Shown here in pieces: positions 1 to 11,300 of a stretch of DNA of 64,000 nucleotides. The notes beneath the pieces were generated by a model that worked only from the letters and a program-made list of their open reading frames with translations, did not search any database and was not told the origin of the DNA. The DNA is from Thecamonas trahens ATCC 50062 (Eukaryota; Apusozoa; Apusomonadida; Apusomonadidae). Numbering within the stretch: position 1 is the first letter of the stretch; each line of letters begins with the position of its first letter. Location: NCBI RefSeq assembly GCF_000142905.1, contig NW_013657653.1, positions 157,649 through 221,648 of the forward strand. The letters run 5' to 3'. Both the position numbers and the translations under genes were made by a program.

Positions 1-1
1 G

Positions 2-2578
2 CTGCTGGGGCGGTACGCCGAGGCCGAGTGGGAGGATGTGGAGACGCGCAACAAGCTTGTGGAGCGGCTCTGCATCGCGCTCGCCAACGTGGCGGTGCAG
101 ATGATCGAGTGGACGACGCCAATTGCCGACGTGGTGGCCGGCTTTGGCGAGTCGCCTGCACTCTCGTTTGTGCTCCTGCGGTTCCTGGCGGTCTTTCCGG
201 AGCAGGTGAAGGACGGGCGGAACCCCGTGATCTTCAACCGCAAGATCCAGCTGGCCAACTACCTGGAGGCTGCGTCTGAAGACGTGCTCAACCTTCTGCA
301 TCAGTTTCTGAACATGGCCAGCGAGCCTGATGCGCAAATGGCGCTGCTTGTGGCGTTCCGGTCGTGGCTGACTGCCGGCGAGCTGCCGCGCGACCGGTTG
401 CTCACCTCGCCACTTGTGGAGCTTGCGTTTGAGGCCACCAACCGGCCCGAGCTGTTCGAGGCTGCGCTGGCGACGCTTGCCGAGCTTGTCAAGTACACAA
501 CCGAGACCGGAACGGAGCCCGGGAACGAGGTGGCGCTTGCAGTGCTGGACAACTCGCTTGCACTCAGCCCTGCGCTTGCGGGCGTGCTGAATGGCGACAT
601 CGAGCCGGGCCCACTGGCCGAGGCAATCATCCGGTTTTTCATCGACGTGGGCGAGAGCTACGTGGTGCTTGCGGCACGCGGGCACGAGCCTGCCCTGGCT
701 GCGGTGGAAATGGTACTGGCCATCAACTGCGCGTCAACAACGTCGCTGCAGCATGTGGAGGCGACGATCATGTTCTGGTACCTACTCGCCGAGGAGGTTA
801 ACCAGTTGCAGTCGGCCAAGCACACGGCTGCGTTTGCCAAGACGTTTCAGTCACTGCTGGCGTCGCTGGTGGAGCGTGCGGCGTACGGGCCCAATGCCGA
901 CAACGAGAGTGACGAGGCGCTGTTTGATTTTATCACCTTCCGGACGCGGCTCGGCTCGCAGATGCTGCGCGACATCTGCCTGGTGCTGAGCGGGCACGGG
1001 GTGCTTGCAGAGCTGTGCTCGATCCTGCACGGGCTGCCCGAGGTGTACCACGACGAGGCGGGCCGGCTTGTGGGCTGGCAGCCTATCGAGGCGCTGCTGT
1101 TTGGCATCAATGCATTGGCATCCGAGGTAAGCGCCGAGGAAAACGAGCTGCTGCCGGGTCTGCTGGAGTGGCTTACGAGCCTGCCGCTCCATGAGCGGCT
1201 CTCGACCTCGATCCTCATTGTGTTTTCGTCGTATGCGCGGTGGCTCAAGTACCACCCGGAGCAGCTCGGTACGATTGTCGAGTACACGGTCGAGCTTGTC
1301 TCACAGCCGATGGTGCAGGAGGTCGCAGCGACGACGCTCAAGTGCATTTGTGACGACTCTGCGGTGTACCTCGGAGCCAACTTTGAGCAGCTGGGGCAGA
1401 TGTTTCTCGACGCGCTGGACGGTGAGTGCTCGCATCTGACGCGAGCGGAGCTACTCCGCGCCTGCGGGTTTGTCATTTCCGAGATGGAGGTGGAGAAGGC
1501 AGTTGCAGCGATGGCACAGATGTACGAGCCGATTTCGGAGCGGATTGTGGCGCTGTGCGAGAGCCTGTCTGCCGGGAGTGGGTCGGACCAGTCTGTGTCG
1601 CAGCTGCAAGAGCTCCTTGCGCTTGTGCACTCGCTGGTGCAGGCGTGCTACGTGCCAGACGAGAACTATGTACACATTGTGCAGACGCTGGGCATTGCGT
1701 TTATGCGCGGGACGTGGGGCCTCATGTCTGCCGTCCTCGAGCTCTGCTCCGAGGTGGAGACCGTTTGCGAGACGATTTGCGGTGGAGTGCTCAAGTACGC
1801 TATTAAGGCGACGGGCGTCGAGTTTCTGGAGTTTCTGGAGCCGATTCTGGAGGCTATGCTTGAAGGCTATCGGGCGCAGCCGTTTTCATGCTACCTGTAC
1901 GTGGTGTACATGCTTATGGCACGGTTCTGTGCAGCGTCTGAGCTCGAAGAGCTCATCACCAGCAAGCTCTCGGCGTTTTCTGTCATCACCTTTGAGCGAC
2001 TCCAGCAAGAGAACGGGTTTGTCATGCACCCGGAAGTGGTCATGGAGTACTTTGAGATTGTCGTTGCGATCTTGCGGCGTGTGCCGCGGCTGGTGGTGGC
2101 GGATAGCGAGCTGCTCCGGACGCTGCTGGACTGCGGCCTAGTGGGCCTCAAAGTCGACCACGTGCCGGCGTGCCGGGCGGTGCTGGCGTTTGTCGACCAC
2201 ATTGTCGTCTGCGCGCTTGGCACAAACAAGGGCGAGAAGCTCAGCGGCGAGCTACACGAGCTTGTCCTACGAACGCTCGACGAGTACGGACCGTCGATCT
2301 CGTCTGCGCTCGTCCTCACCGTTGTCCACAAGCTCGCTGACCTTGAGACCGAGATTGCCGCCGTCCTCCTCTCGTTCCTTCAGCTTGACGTGGTCAAGTT
2401 CTGCACCTGGATGTACGACGTCTTGGACCTCATTCCAGACTCGCTGGTCACACCGCAGAACAAGCACGAGCTGATGGAGCATCTGGCCAAGTCGCAGTCG
2501 CGAGCAGAGGTCTCAGTCATCATGAAGGAGCTGGCGGTTCTTTACCGCATGCGGGCAGAGGCGCCTGGTGCGCGTTGA
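2..2578 (+). CDS. TNPO3: Transportin-3-like importin-beta family nuclear import receptor (5' end outside window)
   Basis: The reading frame is open from base 2, before the first in-frame ATG at 38, so the N-terminus lies outside the window; 858 residues remain. The protein is an all-helical HEAT-repeat chain. The visible N-terminal part (LCIALANVAVQM, then the inactive-looking loop and FNRKIQLANYLE) and the C-terminal part (ITFERLQQENGFVMHPEVV, then VKFCTWMYDVL) follow the order seen in transportin-3/importin-13 proteins. Family members carry cargo such as SR splicing factors into the nucleus under Ran control; that role is inferred from the family. The C-terminal end matches the usual family end, so the 3' side looks complete. 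The stop at 2576-2578 lies 77 bp from the end of the convergent gene on the other strand. No frame break was seen. Confidence 0.85.
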   Translation: MLGRYAEAEWEDVETRNKLVERLCIALANVAVQMIEWTTPIADVVAGFGESPALSFVLLRFLAVFPEQVKDGRNPVIFNRKIQLANYLEAASEDVLNLLHQFLNMASEPDAQMALLVAFRSWLTAGELPRDRLLTSPLVELAFEATNRPELFEAALATLAELVKYTTETGTEPGNEVALAVLDNSLALSPALAGVLNGDIEPGPLAEAIIRFFIDVGESYVVLAARGHEPALAAVEMVLAINCASTTSLQHVEATIMFWYLLAEEVNQLQSAKHTAAFAKTFQSLLASLVERAAYGPNADNESDEALFDFITFRTRLGSQMLRDICLVLSGHGVLAELCSILHGLPEVYHDEAGRLVGWQPIEALLFGINALASEVSAEENELLPGLLEWLTSLPLHERLSTSILIVFSSYARWLKYHPEQLGTIVEYTVELVSQPMVQEVAATTLKCICDDSAVYLGANFEQLGQMFLDALDGECSHLTRAELLRACGFVISEMEVEKAVAAMAQMYEPISERIVALCESLSAGSGSDQSVSQLQELLALVHSLVQACYVPDENYVHIVQTLGIAFMRGTWGLMSAVLELCSEVETVCETICGGVLKYAIKATGVEFLEFLEPILEAMLEGYRAQPFSCYLYVVYMLMARFCAASELEELITSKLSAFSVITFERLQQENGFVMHPEVVMEYFEIVVAILRRVPRLVVADSELLRTLLDCGLVGLKVDHVPACRAVLAFVDHIVVCALGTNKGEKLSGELHELVLRTLDEYGPSISSALVLTVVHKLADLETEIAAVLLSFLQLDVVKFCTWMYDVLDLIPDSLVTPQNKHELMEHLAKSQSRAEVSVIMKELAVLYRMRAEAPGAR

Positions 2579-2655
2579 GAGCTAGCTGGCCAAGCCTTTT
2601 GTCGGGGGGCAGTCGTGAGAGATAAAGTGTGGATGCCACAGCGAGATGCAACGGC

Positions 2656-4023
2656 TCACGACGAGAGTTGCGACACGCGGAGCGTCGATGATGCGATCGG
2701 CGAGGTAGAAGAGGATGCGGCAAACGAGGCCGACATTGAGGCTGCGCGGGAAGAGGCAGATGCGGGACCGGCCGCGCGAGTCGACGTCGGCGCTGGTCGG
2801 CGAGTGGCGGCAAGTGATGAGGCCGCCAGCTCAGCACCCTTGGTCAGAGTGAAGCAGGCAGTCTTTTCGCGATAGGTGGTGGTGTAGGTGGAGGCGAGGC
2901 GGCCAAAGCCTGCGACGGCCGATGCCGAGTCCGAGGCGGCACGCGAGGCCTTGGACCGCGAGCGCGGCGGCGTTGCCCACGACGGGAACGGTGAGTCCCA
3001 CGATGAGAGCGACATAAACGCCGGCAGGTTCTTGGACTCGGCAGCTTTGGCGCGAGCAGGTGAAGCGTGGATCCGGTCCATCATGGCGGCCTTGTCAGCG
3101 GAGCGCAGAGTGGAGACGAGCTGAAAGTAAGACGGCGCGCGCGACTGGTCAAGGTCCATCGAGGCCATGAGCGCAGCCGATGGCTTGTCAGTGGCAGAAG
3201 CGGCGGCAGCACGCCAGACGTGCGGCGTACCGCCAACTGATGCCCGGCGACCGAGCGGGTGGCGGTCGATGTGGCTGAGGCGATGAGCCCTAGCTGCCAG
3301 GTCGTGTGCGGCCGGGGCGCGGGGCGCGGCCGCATCGTCGAGAACCCGATCGACGTAGGCGAGGGTGCTATGTGGCGAGGGGTTTGCCAGCGAGCCATGC
3401 TCTTCAGGAGCGGAGCGGCGGCGAACAAGGGTCGGCACGCTGTACGCGGCATAGGCCGCGTCTCCGCGCGGGCGGCTGCGGGTGCGCGGCTCGATGGGCT
3501 CGAAAAGGTCGTCGATCGAGTACTCGGGGTTGAGCTCGGACTCGATAGGCGGCGCCGGCGGGCGTGGGAGTAGGACGCGCAGCAGGTGCCGCGGGTCGTC
3601 TGCGCCGGCGGCGGCAGCGGCGGCGGCAGCAGCAGCAGCCTCGTCCTCATCGGGCTCGAGAGTGATGGGCCCAGGCCCAGCGTTGAGCTTTGAGAGGACG
3701 GTGTGTGGGTCGATGGCGCCGATGGGCAGCTCGGCGGCAATGGCCGCGGCCGCGGCCGTGGCCTCGGCTTGGCGGGTGGTGCCCTCGCGAATGGGCGAGA
3801 CGGCAAACTGCAGCTCGGCGAGACAGCGCGAGAAGGGCTTGACGACCCGGGCGTGCTTTGGCGTGGCCGTTGCCGACGCCGAGCCCGGAGCGGCAAATGA
3901 CGAGAGCGACGACGGGGCAATACCAAGCGCGGTCATTCGCCGCTTCGCCGCAGGTGAGAGTCGTGATGCTGCTTGCATTGATGCCGAGATGTCGGATGAG
4001 CCCGGGTGTGGGCTTCGCCGCAT
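2656..4023 (-). CDS. Hypothetical low-complexity Ala/Ser/Pro-rich protein
   Basis: I do not recognise this gene. The frame gives 455 residues from the ATG at 4023; the frame stays open to 4347, but that extension is Pro-rich and reads through a 12-bp tandem repeat and G tracts, so I chose the internal ATG. The chain is rich in Ala, Ser, Arg and Pro, with a run of 11 alanines after an acidic patch and several Arg/Ser-rich stretches, and it looks mostly disordered. No membrane span or signal peptide is visible. It is convergent with the transportin gene and divergent from the aquaporin. Codon use keeps third-position G/C, which supports coding, but the start and product are uncertain. Confidence 0.55.
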   Translation of the reverse strand: MRRSPHPGSSDISASMQAASRLSPAAKRRMTALGIAPSSLSSFAAPGSASATATPKHARVVKPFSRCLAELQFAVSPIREGTTRQAEATAAAAAIAAELPIGAIDPHTVLSKLNAGPGPITLEPDEDEAAAAAAAAAAAGADDPRHLLRVLLPRPPAPPIESELNPEYSIDDLFEPIEPRTRSRPRGDAAYAAYSVPTLVRRRSAPEEHGSLANPSPHSTLAYVDRVLDDAAAPRAPAAHDLAARAHRLSHIDRHPLGRRASVGGTPHVWRAAAASATDKPSAALMASMDLDQSRAPSYFQLVSTLRSADKAAMMDRIHASPARAKAAESKNLPAFMSLSSWDSPFPSWATPPRSRSKASRAASDSASAVAGFGRLASTYTTTYREKTACFTLTKGAELAASSLAATRRPAPTSTRAAGPASASSRAASMSASFAASSSTSPIASSTLRVSQLSS

Positions 4024-4554
4024 GCCGGGTGGTGCGCGCGGGTGAGGTAGGTGGGCCGGTGGCGGGGAAGGCTGGGCAGGATCGACCGCCGTTAGCCAAC
4101 GGTCTGCGGAAGGAGAGAGGAAACTGTAAAAAAACTCTATTTGTGATGACGACATGGAGGGCGACATGGAGGGCGACATGGAAGGCGATGGGACACGAGA
4201 GTGAGGCAAGTGGAAAGGGGGGGGGGGAGGAAGGGGGGGGGGGGGGTCGTAAGGCTTTGCGGTGGTGGTTTGGGGACTATGGGCAGTGGGGGCAGCGATG
4301 GCTTGGAGGGAGGAGGGAGGAGGGAGAGTTGGGGGTGATGCGCACATGTGCGGCTGTCAACAGCACCTGGATGTCACGTGGGCTTGGGCCAATGGCTTGG
4401 AGGTACCAAAACCGGGCGGCTTCACGGCCACTGGCAGAGAGGCGAGTAAGAAGACACCTCTTCTCGCGCAAGTACAGGTACAGACAATGATGAGCGAGAG
4501 GACGTACGCACAGGAGCGGAGTCCACTGGTGGCGGGCAAGGGCGTTGGGCCGGG
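4024..4554. other. Divergent intergenic region with short repeats
   Basis: This 531-bp stretch separates the starts of two divergent genes. It holds three copies of a 12-bp unit (GACATGGAGGGC and one variant) at 4151-4186 and two poly-G runs between about 4217 and 4246. An ATG pair at 4488-4493 opens a short frame that is not in phase with the aquaporin frame. I see no RNA gene. Confidence 0.5.
4151..4186. repeat. 12-bp tandem repeat, three copies
   Basis: Three head-to-tail copies of GACATGGAGGGC, the third with one substitution (GACATGGAAGGC). They lie upstream of the chosen start of the minus-strand hypothetical gene. Confidence 0.85.
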
Positions 4555-5355
4555 GTGCAGAGCGGTGACGCGGCCGGCGACAAGGAGCCAACGCCTTCGC
4601 TGTGGCGCAAGGTACTGGCGGAGACGTTTGGCACGACGATGCTAGTGACGATTGGATGCGGGGCGCTGGCGTCGAACGGGGCGGGCCTCTCTACGCTTGT
4701 GCCTGCGTGGGCGTTCTCGGGCGTGGTCATGGCCATGATCATGTCGCTGGGTGGGATCTCGGGAGCGCACCTCAACCCCAACGTGAGTCTGGCGTGTGTG
4801 GTGCTGCAGACGCTGACGGTGGTGGAAGGCGTGGCGTTTATGGCGGCGCAGATGGTGGGCGGGGTGTTGGGCGCGGCGTTTCTGTGGCTTGTTCTTCCGC
4901 CGTCGACAGACCCAGGCATGCCTGATCTGGCAGTCTCGTGCACCCGACTTGCGCCGCGGATGCACGGATGGCAGGGCATGCTTGTAGAGGCGGTTGGCAC
5001 GTGCCTGCTGGTCACGGTGGTGCTTGTGGCCGACGTCCATCGGCCGTCGAAGCGCGACTCGACGCTCTCGGGCCCGCAGGGTGTGATGCTTGCGCTGATG
5101 TCGATCATTCTGTTTGCTGGTCCGCTCACTGGCGCGGGCCTCAACTACGCACGTGTCTTTGGTCCTGCACTTATTTCTTCTGGCGATTGCTGGGACAACC
5201 ACTGGCTATGGCCGGTTGGTGAGGCGCTTGGCACGCTGCTCGGCGTGGCGGTGGCGGTCACCATTGTGCCGGGGCTCTGGCGGCGGGTTCTTCCCACCAA
5301 GAAAGAGCCTGCGGTGGGGATGACCAACATGGCGTACGCCGCGACGCAGGCTTGA
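4555..5355 (+). CDS. Aquaporin-like MIP family channel with altered NPA boxes
   Basis: The frame codes for about 266 residues with six hydrophobic segments and the two half-helix loops of major intrinsic proteins. The first box reads SGAHLNPNVSLA, so NPA is NPN. The second reads GLNYARVFGPAL, so NPA is NYA, although the following Arg and the FGPAL segment are kept. Family members form water or small-solute pores; the altered boxes make the substrate unclear. The first codon of the frame used here is GTG, and no in-frame ATG occurs between the upstream stop (4447-4449) and the first membrane segment. The true start may be in a 5' exon or at a non-ATG codon. The stop lies 32 bp from the convergent giant gene. 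Confidence 0.8.
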   Translation: MQSGDAAGDKEPTPSLWRKVLAETFGTTMLVTIGCGALASNGAGLSTLVPAWAFSGVVMAMIMSLGGISGAHLNPNVSLACVVLQTLTVVEGVAFMAAQMVGGVLGAAFLWLVLPPSTDPGMPDLAVSCTRLAPRMHGWQGMLVEAVGTCLLVTVVLVADVHRPSKRDSTLSGPQGVMLALMSIILFAGPLTGAGLNYARVFGPALISSGDCWDNHWLWPVGEALGTLLGVAVAVTIVPGLWRRVLPTKKEPAVGMTNMAYAATQA

Positions 5356-5387
5356 TCGGGGGTAAAACAGTTTAGTGACGTGTCGAC

Positions 5388-8300
5388 TTAGATCCGGCTG
5401 CCTATCGACGACCACTCCTCGTCCGAATTCTCGAGGACTCGCGGCTGCGAACCAACAAGCAGCGAAGCTGAGGCATCCAGCTGATCTGTGGAGAAGACCT
5501 TGGACCGGGACCAGGCCGCAAGCCGCTGCATGCCGGACATCTCGCGAGTGAGGACGACGCTTGACGAGTGGTCCGACGGGTCGGAGAGCTGGGCATTGGA
5601 GCGCGGGGCTCTCGGTGAGCCGAGAGCGGACGAGTCAGCCGAGGCAATGCTCGAATCTGAGACCTGAGCGGTCATGCCGGGCGATACGTTGAGGGCACGG
5701 AGAACGGTAGACTTGGTGAGGACCGCACCGGCCGGAGCAGCGTCGACCGAGCCGACGTCAGCGCGGCGCGCGCGGGCGCGCGCGGTGTCGTCCATGACAG
5801 GTGCGTGACGGGCGCCTCGGGTAAGTGCGTCGAGATCGCACTCGACGATGGCATCCGAGGCAGCGCTCATGGCGGTCGACGCAGCTGAGGTGAGGTGCGA
5901 GGCCTCCGCGTCTGAGCGAGCTGAGGCGATCGAGCGCGAGCGCATGGCAAAGAGAATGACGACAACGATGGCGGCGATGGCGACAACGACACCAGCGAGG
6001 ATGGCCCAGCCAAAGTTTGTCTTGGCGCCAGAGCCAGATGCGCCGTTGAGCGGAATGCCGACCGGCGGGCCGGTGGCGAGCGAGACGGCCGAGGAGCCGG
6101 CCTCGAGCTCGGACGCGGCAGTGTAGCCGGCGGCAAGCGCTACGTCTCCGGTGAGAAGGAGGTCGAGAGCGCAGGCATCGATGAGCGCTTGCGTGCCGAC
6201 AAACTGGGCGCAGGTGGCCGATGCCGAGTCGACTTGGTCTTGCGGCCAGGCTGAGAGCGAGAACTGCGCGGCGGCGGCCGGTGAGGGACCACAAGGTCGG
6301 CGGTGCCCGGTAGGGCGTCGTTTCTGGCGCGCCACGAGTTGACAAAGGTGCTCGAGTAGATGAAGGCGGTGTTGTCGGGCGAGCCAAGCGAGCCGTCGGA
6401 GGCCTTGATGTCATTGCTCTCATCGCCGTCGGGAGTGCCGAGGAGGCCGAAGATCTGACCCTGGGTAAAGGCCGGGATGACCGGACGGATGTACAAGTAC
6501 TGGACGTTGTACGACGAGGCAAGGACGTTGACCTTGAGGCCGAATCCACCAGAGCCGATGTAGTCAACCTGGAGGCGGAGCGCGGCGGCTGCGTCGATAG
6601 CGCCGGACCAGCCGTAGCTGATGCGAACGGTGGCGCGGGCGGCATCGCCAACATCGAGTTCGCCGTCAAGCGGCGCGCCGGGAGCGACGGCTGCCGACGT
6701 GTCGAGCGTTTGCCACTCGGCGGCGCCAGGCAAGCGGAGGGCAATGCGCGGCCAGGCAATCGGGAGGCCAGGGGCCGGCGGGTCGGTGCGGATGATGGCA
6801 ACGGCCGGGCGGCCGGCGAGCGAGACGCCAGCGCCGGCGTTAACGGCAGCAGAGCCAGCTGCGGCGATGCGGGTGGTGGCCGAGTAGTCACGAGTCCCGG
6901 TGAGGACAAAGTCGCCCGAGGCCTGGAACGACCAGTCGAGGCCATCGTACGAGCGGATGTGCGGGTCGCCGTAGGCAGCGGCAAGCGGAATGTCGGCGCA
7001 GGCGTAGGGATACGGCAGGACCGAGACCTCGTCGACAACAAGCGCGCCGGTGTGGAAGCGGTGCATGACGTAGACGGTAAGGGCAACAACAGGCTCGTCG
7101 TAGCGAACCGAGCCGGTGATCATGGAGGCTGCGGTAGTGCCAGGCTTGATGGCCACGTGCTTGCCGTAGTCCCACTCGCCCGACTCGAGCTCGGCGTCGA
7201 TGTAGATGGACAAGTACGGGGCGTAGCCATCCGAGACGGCGTCGGTCGTCACCTGCGCCGCGATAAAGAACGCAGTCTGCGGAGACGCGAGCTCAACGCG
7301 CTGGCCAACAATGATGTCGTCGGACGAGTCGCTGTTAACCAGACTGAGTGCCGAACCGGTGTGGACAAGCTCGCCGCCCGAGTTGCCCATGTACGGCGCC
7401 CAGGTTCCGATCATGCCAGCCTCGACCGGGGCGAGCGGCTCGTCAAAGCTTGGGTTGGCGAGGATGTTGAAGCCCGACGTCGCAGGGTCCATGCACGTGC
7501 CGTCAGCCGTGGAGCGGGTAGGCACAACGGCAAGCTCGATGCCGCGAATGAAAGCGAGGTCGTCAGACGCGGTGTTGGAAACCATGAGAATAATCTCCTT
7601 GACGCCGGCGGGAACGCCGATGTCGAACCGGCCGGTGGCAATGTTGCCCGAGAGGGTGAGGCCCGGGAGCCATCCATCAAAGACGGCGGTGAGGACTACC
7701 GAGCTCCCGACCTTGGCTTCGTAGCCAATGGTGAGTACAGCGCGGCCAGCGTGGGAGAGGATAGGGTCTTCGACGTTGAAGGTGGCCGAGAGGGAGGTAC
7801 CAGCAGTGATGGAGATGGCCGGGACATGTGAGAGCGGAGCGAGAGCATTGGCGCCGACAGCCCAATCAGCAGGCGCGTCGAGCGTGAGCTGGGCGGGCAC
7901 GAGATTGAACGGCGCGGCGGCCGGATCGATCATATTCCACGACCGCTTGCCGCTGCCGCAGACGCCGGCCGAGCCGCAAAGCTGCGAGAGACGACGGAGG
8001 AGGACGCGGCCGCCATCGACGCCGTCGACGCCGACCATGCGAGTGGTGGCACAGCTAAGATCGGCGGTGACCGAGACAAGAGCGTTCGAGGCACAAGGCT
8101 TGCCCTCGGGAGTAATTCCGGTACCATCGGCGAGAATGAGACACGACGCGCCCCACGCGCAAGTTGCCGAGAAGCTGTCAAAGGTCGAGGCGGCCGATGC
8201 AGCAGCACCAGCTGAGCAGAGCTTGGCGGCGAGCGCGTGGTAGACCTCACCCGAGTTGGGCGCAACCTCCCATCCGCACGGAAGCTCGGAGAGCGGAGTC

Positions 8301-11300
8301 GGGTCCGCCGTCGCCGCATTGCAGTCAGTGCCGTAGTCGTCACCCTCAAAGACGGCGTACTCGTAGCAGCCGATCGAGGTGAGACCAGCAAGGGACGGCG
8401 GGTTGCGGGAGATGACGGCGTACGGCTCGCTGACGCCCAAAAGACGGGCACCCTGGTTGACGCCAGCGCACGATCCGCCGGGCACAAAGGTGACCGAGCC
8501 GGTGAGGCCGCCGCTAAGGTCGCACGAGGCGCAGGCCGCGGCCGCATCGCTGGGGGTGAGGACGAGGGATGCAGTGGCAGAGGCCGCAAGCTCGAGCGCA
8601 AGCGCAGGATCGGCGGTGATGACAAGCGACCTCTCGTTGGGGCTGACCTCGAGCTGGGCGCCGACAAGCGCAGCAGTAGCCGCAAATGATGAAGTGTCAA
8701 AAGCGTAAGGCATGCCCGCGTCGAGATCAAGGGTGATGACGATGGCAGCGGCGGCAGCGTCCGAGTAGGCGAGGTCAAAGCCGCGGACGTGTGCAAGAGA
8801 GAGGTCGACGAGAGCCGAGCCGTCGGTGGCGGCGGTGGCACGAAGGCCGAGGGAGAGCGCGGGCGCGGCGCGGGTGGCGACGATGCCCGGGTAGGTTGCC
8901 GGAGCGGCGGCGTGCCAGAGAGTGGCGGAGAGCGGCAGGTCTGGTGCGGTCGACGGAGCCCAGTCGTTAAGCGGAAGACGGAAGTCGGGCACAAGGTGGG
9001 CTCGAACAGTGATGACAAGCTCATTGTCGGCCGGATCGGCAGAGGCCGGGCGAACGATAAGCGGCGCGACCGGAGTGAGATCGAGCGAGCGCGCGTCCGG
9101 GGTAAGCGGGATGTCGGCGTCGACGATGCCCGCAAACGAGGCGGAGAGCACAGCCGACTCGAGGACCCAGGTCTCATCGATGTCGAGGGTGAGTGTAGCT
9201 GGCACCATTGTCCCGTGCGGGAGCGTGGCGGTCAAAGTCAGGTCGACTGACTCATAAGCGAGGACCGGGAAGAGGCGAGCGGCCGAGGCACTCGCGCATG
9301 TGGTGGAGATCTCGAGCGGGCGAGCGACAAGCGGGGTGATGGCGACCGAGTGGGCGGCGACGGCACCATGGGTGAGCGTCGGCGGGACGACTTCCGGCTG
9401 GCAGACCGGTGCGGTAGGGGCCAGTGAGCGAGCGCGGTAGGCGACGTCGAGCTCGATAGGAAGGACAAACGAGTCGCCGATGGGCACCGAGTCCGGCAAG
9501 GTAGCCACAAAGGTGCAGACAATGGCGTCGTGGGGGCTAGCGAGGCCAAGTCATAGCTGAAGAGGGTGGCCGAGGCCGAAGTCGGGACAAGGGCGCTGGC
9601 TGACTCGATGGGAGTGTCGTCGAGGTGGAGGACGCAGTCAACGGCAACGTAGTCGGGCTTGGCGACGGTAAAGACAAGGTCGTAGGCGGGTGCCAGCGGG
9701 TGCCAATCGATGGTCTTGTGCTCCGTCGTCGAGGTCCAGGTCAGGACGTCGCCGGCCTGGTAGGTGTCTAGCGCAACCGCCGAGTCGAGCGCCGGCTGCG
9801 AGATGCCGAGCGTCGGCGAGATGACGACCTGTGTGGGCGAGGTGCCTGCCACGGAGAGCACGTTGCTTGACGAGGCCGAAGTAGTGTAGGCGTACGAGGC
9901 AAAGAGCGCGACGTACGAGCCCTGGGCAGCGTCAGCATCAACGACGGTAGTGACGGTGATGGTGATGACGTCGCCGGGAGTCTCGGCATTGTTGGGGTTG
10001 TTGATGATGGCGTCGGGATGCGAGCCGTCGTAGAGCGGGATGGAGAGCATGCCCCACGAGGTGACCGGCGGGACATCAAGCGAGACGCCGTCGAGGGAAG
10101 TCGGCGAGCTGATGGAGGCCGAGCCCGAGATGATGGTGAGCGGGCCGCCGACACCGACGTAGAGGTGCGGGTTGTGGTTGACACCCTCGGGGAGGAAGAT
10201 GCTGATCTGGAAAGTGAGTTCCTCTGAAGGCGCGACGTAGGGAAGGTCGTCAGTGCCAAGGCAGGCATCAACAATGTCGACAGCGACGACAGCGGCAGCG
10301 AGGGTCCGGTCAAGGGTGACTGGGTCGGGCGCGTAGGTTTGCAGGCAGCCAATGGCGGTGGGCGCCGGCGCAGCCGCAAACGTGCGCGCGGCCGTGTAGG
10401 TGACGACAGCGCCAGACGGCGCTGACTCGGCGATGACGCCAGGCAGCGCCAGGACTGAGATGTCACCCGGGTCGAGTCGCGGGTAGAGGAGAGTGACGAT
10501 GTTGCCGTCGGTGGTGATGGACGACGGCGCTGGTCCGGAGCGGTGGGCGAGGTCGGCGACGTCAAAGGTGTGGTACTCGGGAATGGTGACAGGTGACACG
10601 GATGGCGACGTCGAAGGCCGGGGTGTGGCGAGCGATGGGGACCGAGACCGCGAGGTCGAGGGTGATGGTGTCGAGAGCGTCACCGATGATCGTCGGCGTC
10701 GACGAGAGGGCGACATCAACGTCAGGCTGAACAACGTCCAAGTGGTAGCGCGAGGTCACGCGCGCGCCTGACGACGTGATGGCACGGGCCCTGACCGAGA
10801 CGCGGCTCGGAATGGTTTGCGGATCGGCGGAAGCGTCAAGCCAAAGAGTGACGACAAAAGAGATCTTGTCGCCGTCAGAAACAACGTTGTCGGGAGCATT
10901 GGTGAGCGAGCCGAGCTCGATGGTGGCGGCCGAGCCAGCAGCGTTGATGGTAGCTGACGCGCCAGACCAGGAGATGGTCGGCGGGTCCGGGGTGGGACAA
11001 TCGATTCGATGACGAGGATGCCTGCGGCAGACGAGGCAAACTCAATTTGGGTGTCGGGCGAGACACCCTCAGGCAGGAGGATGTCGAGAGTGACGGTTGC
11101 CGACTCGCAGGGCGCAAGGTCAAATTTGCCAGACCGATCCGCGGCCTTGGCGGTAAAGTCAAACGAGGTCTCGCCGTCGCGCCAGGCGAACGACGGCGAG
11201 GCGATGGTGACCTGCGCGGCAGTGGACGAAGGAGAGACGCGGCGAGTGCTGAGCGGAGCAGCAGCAGTGCCGTCGTAGCCCGCGGGCGCTGCGGCGGGCG

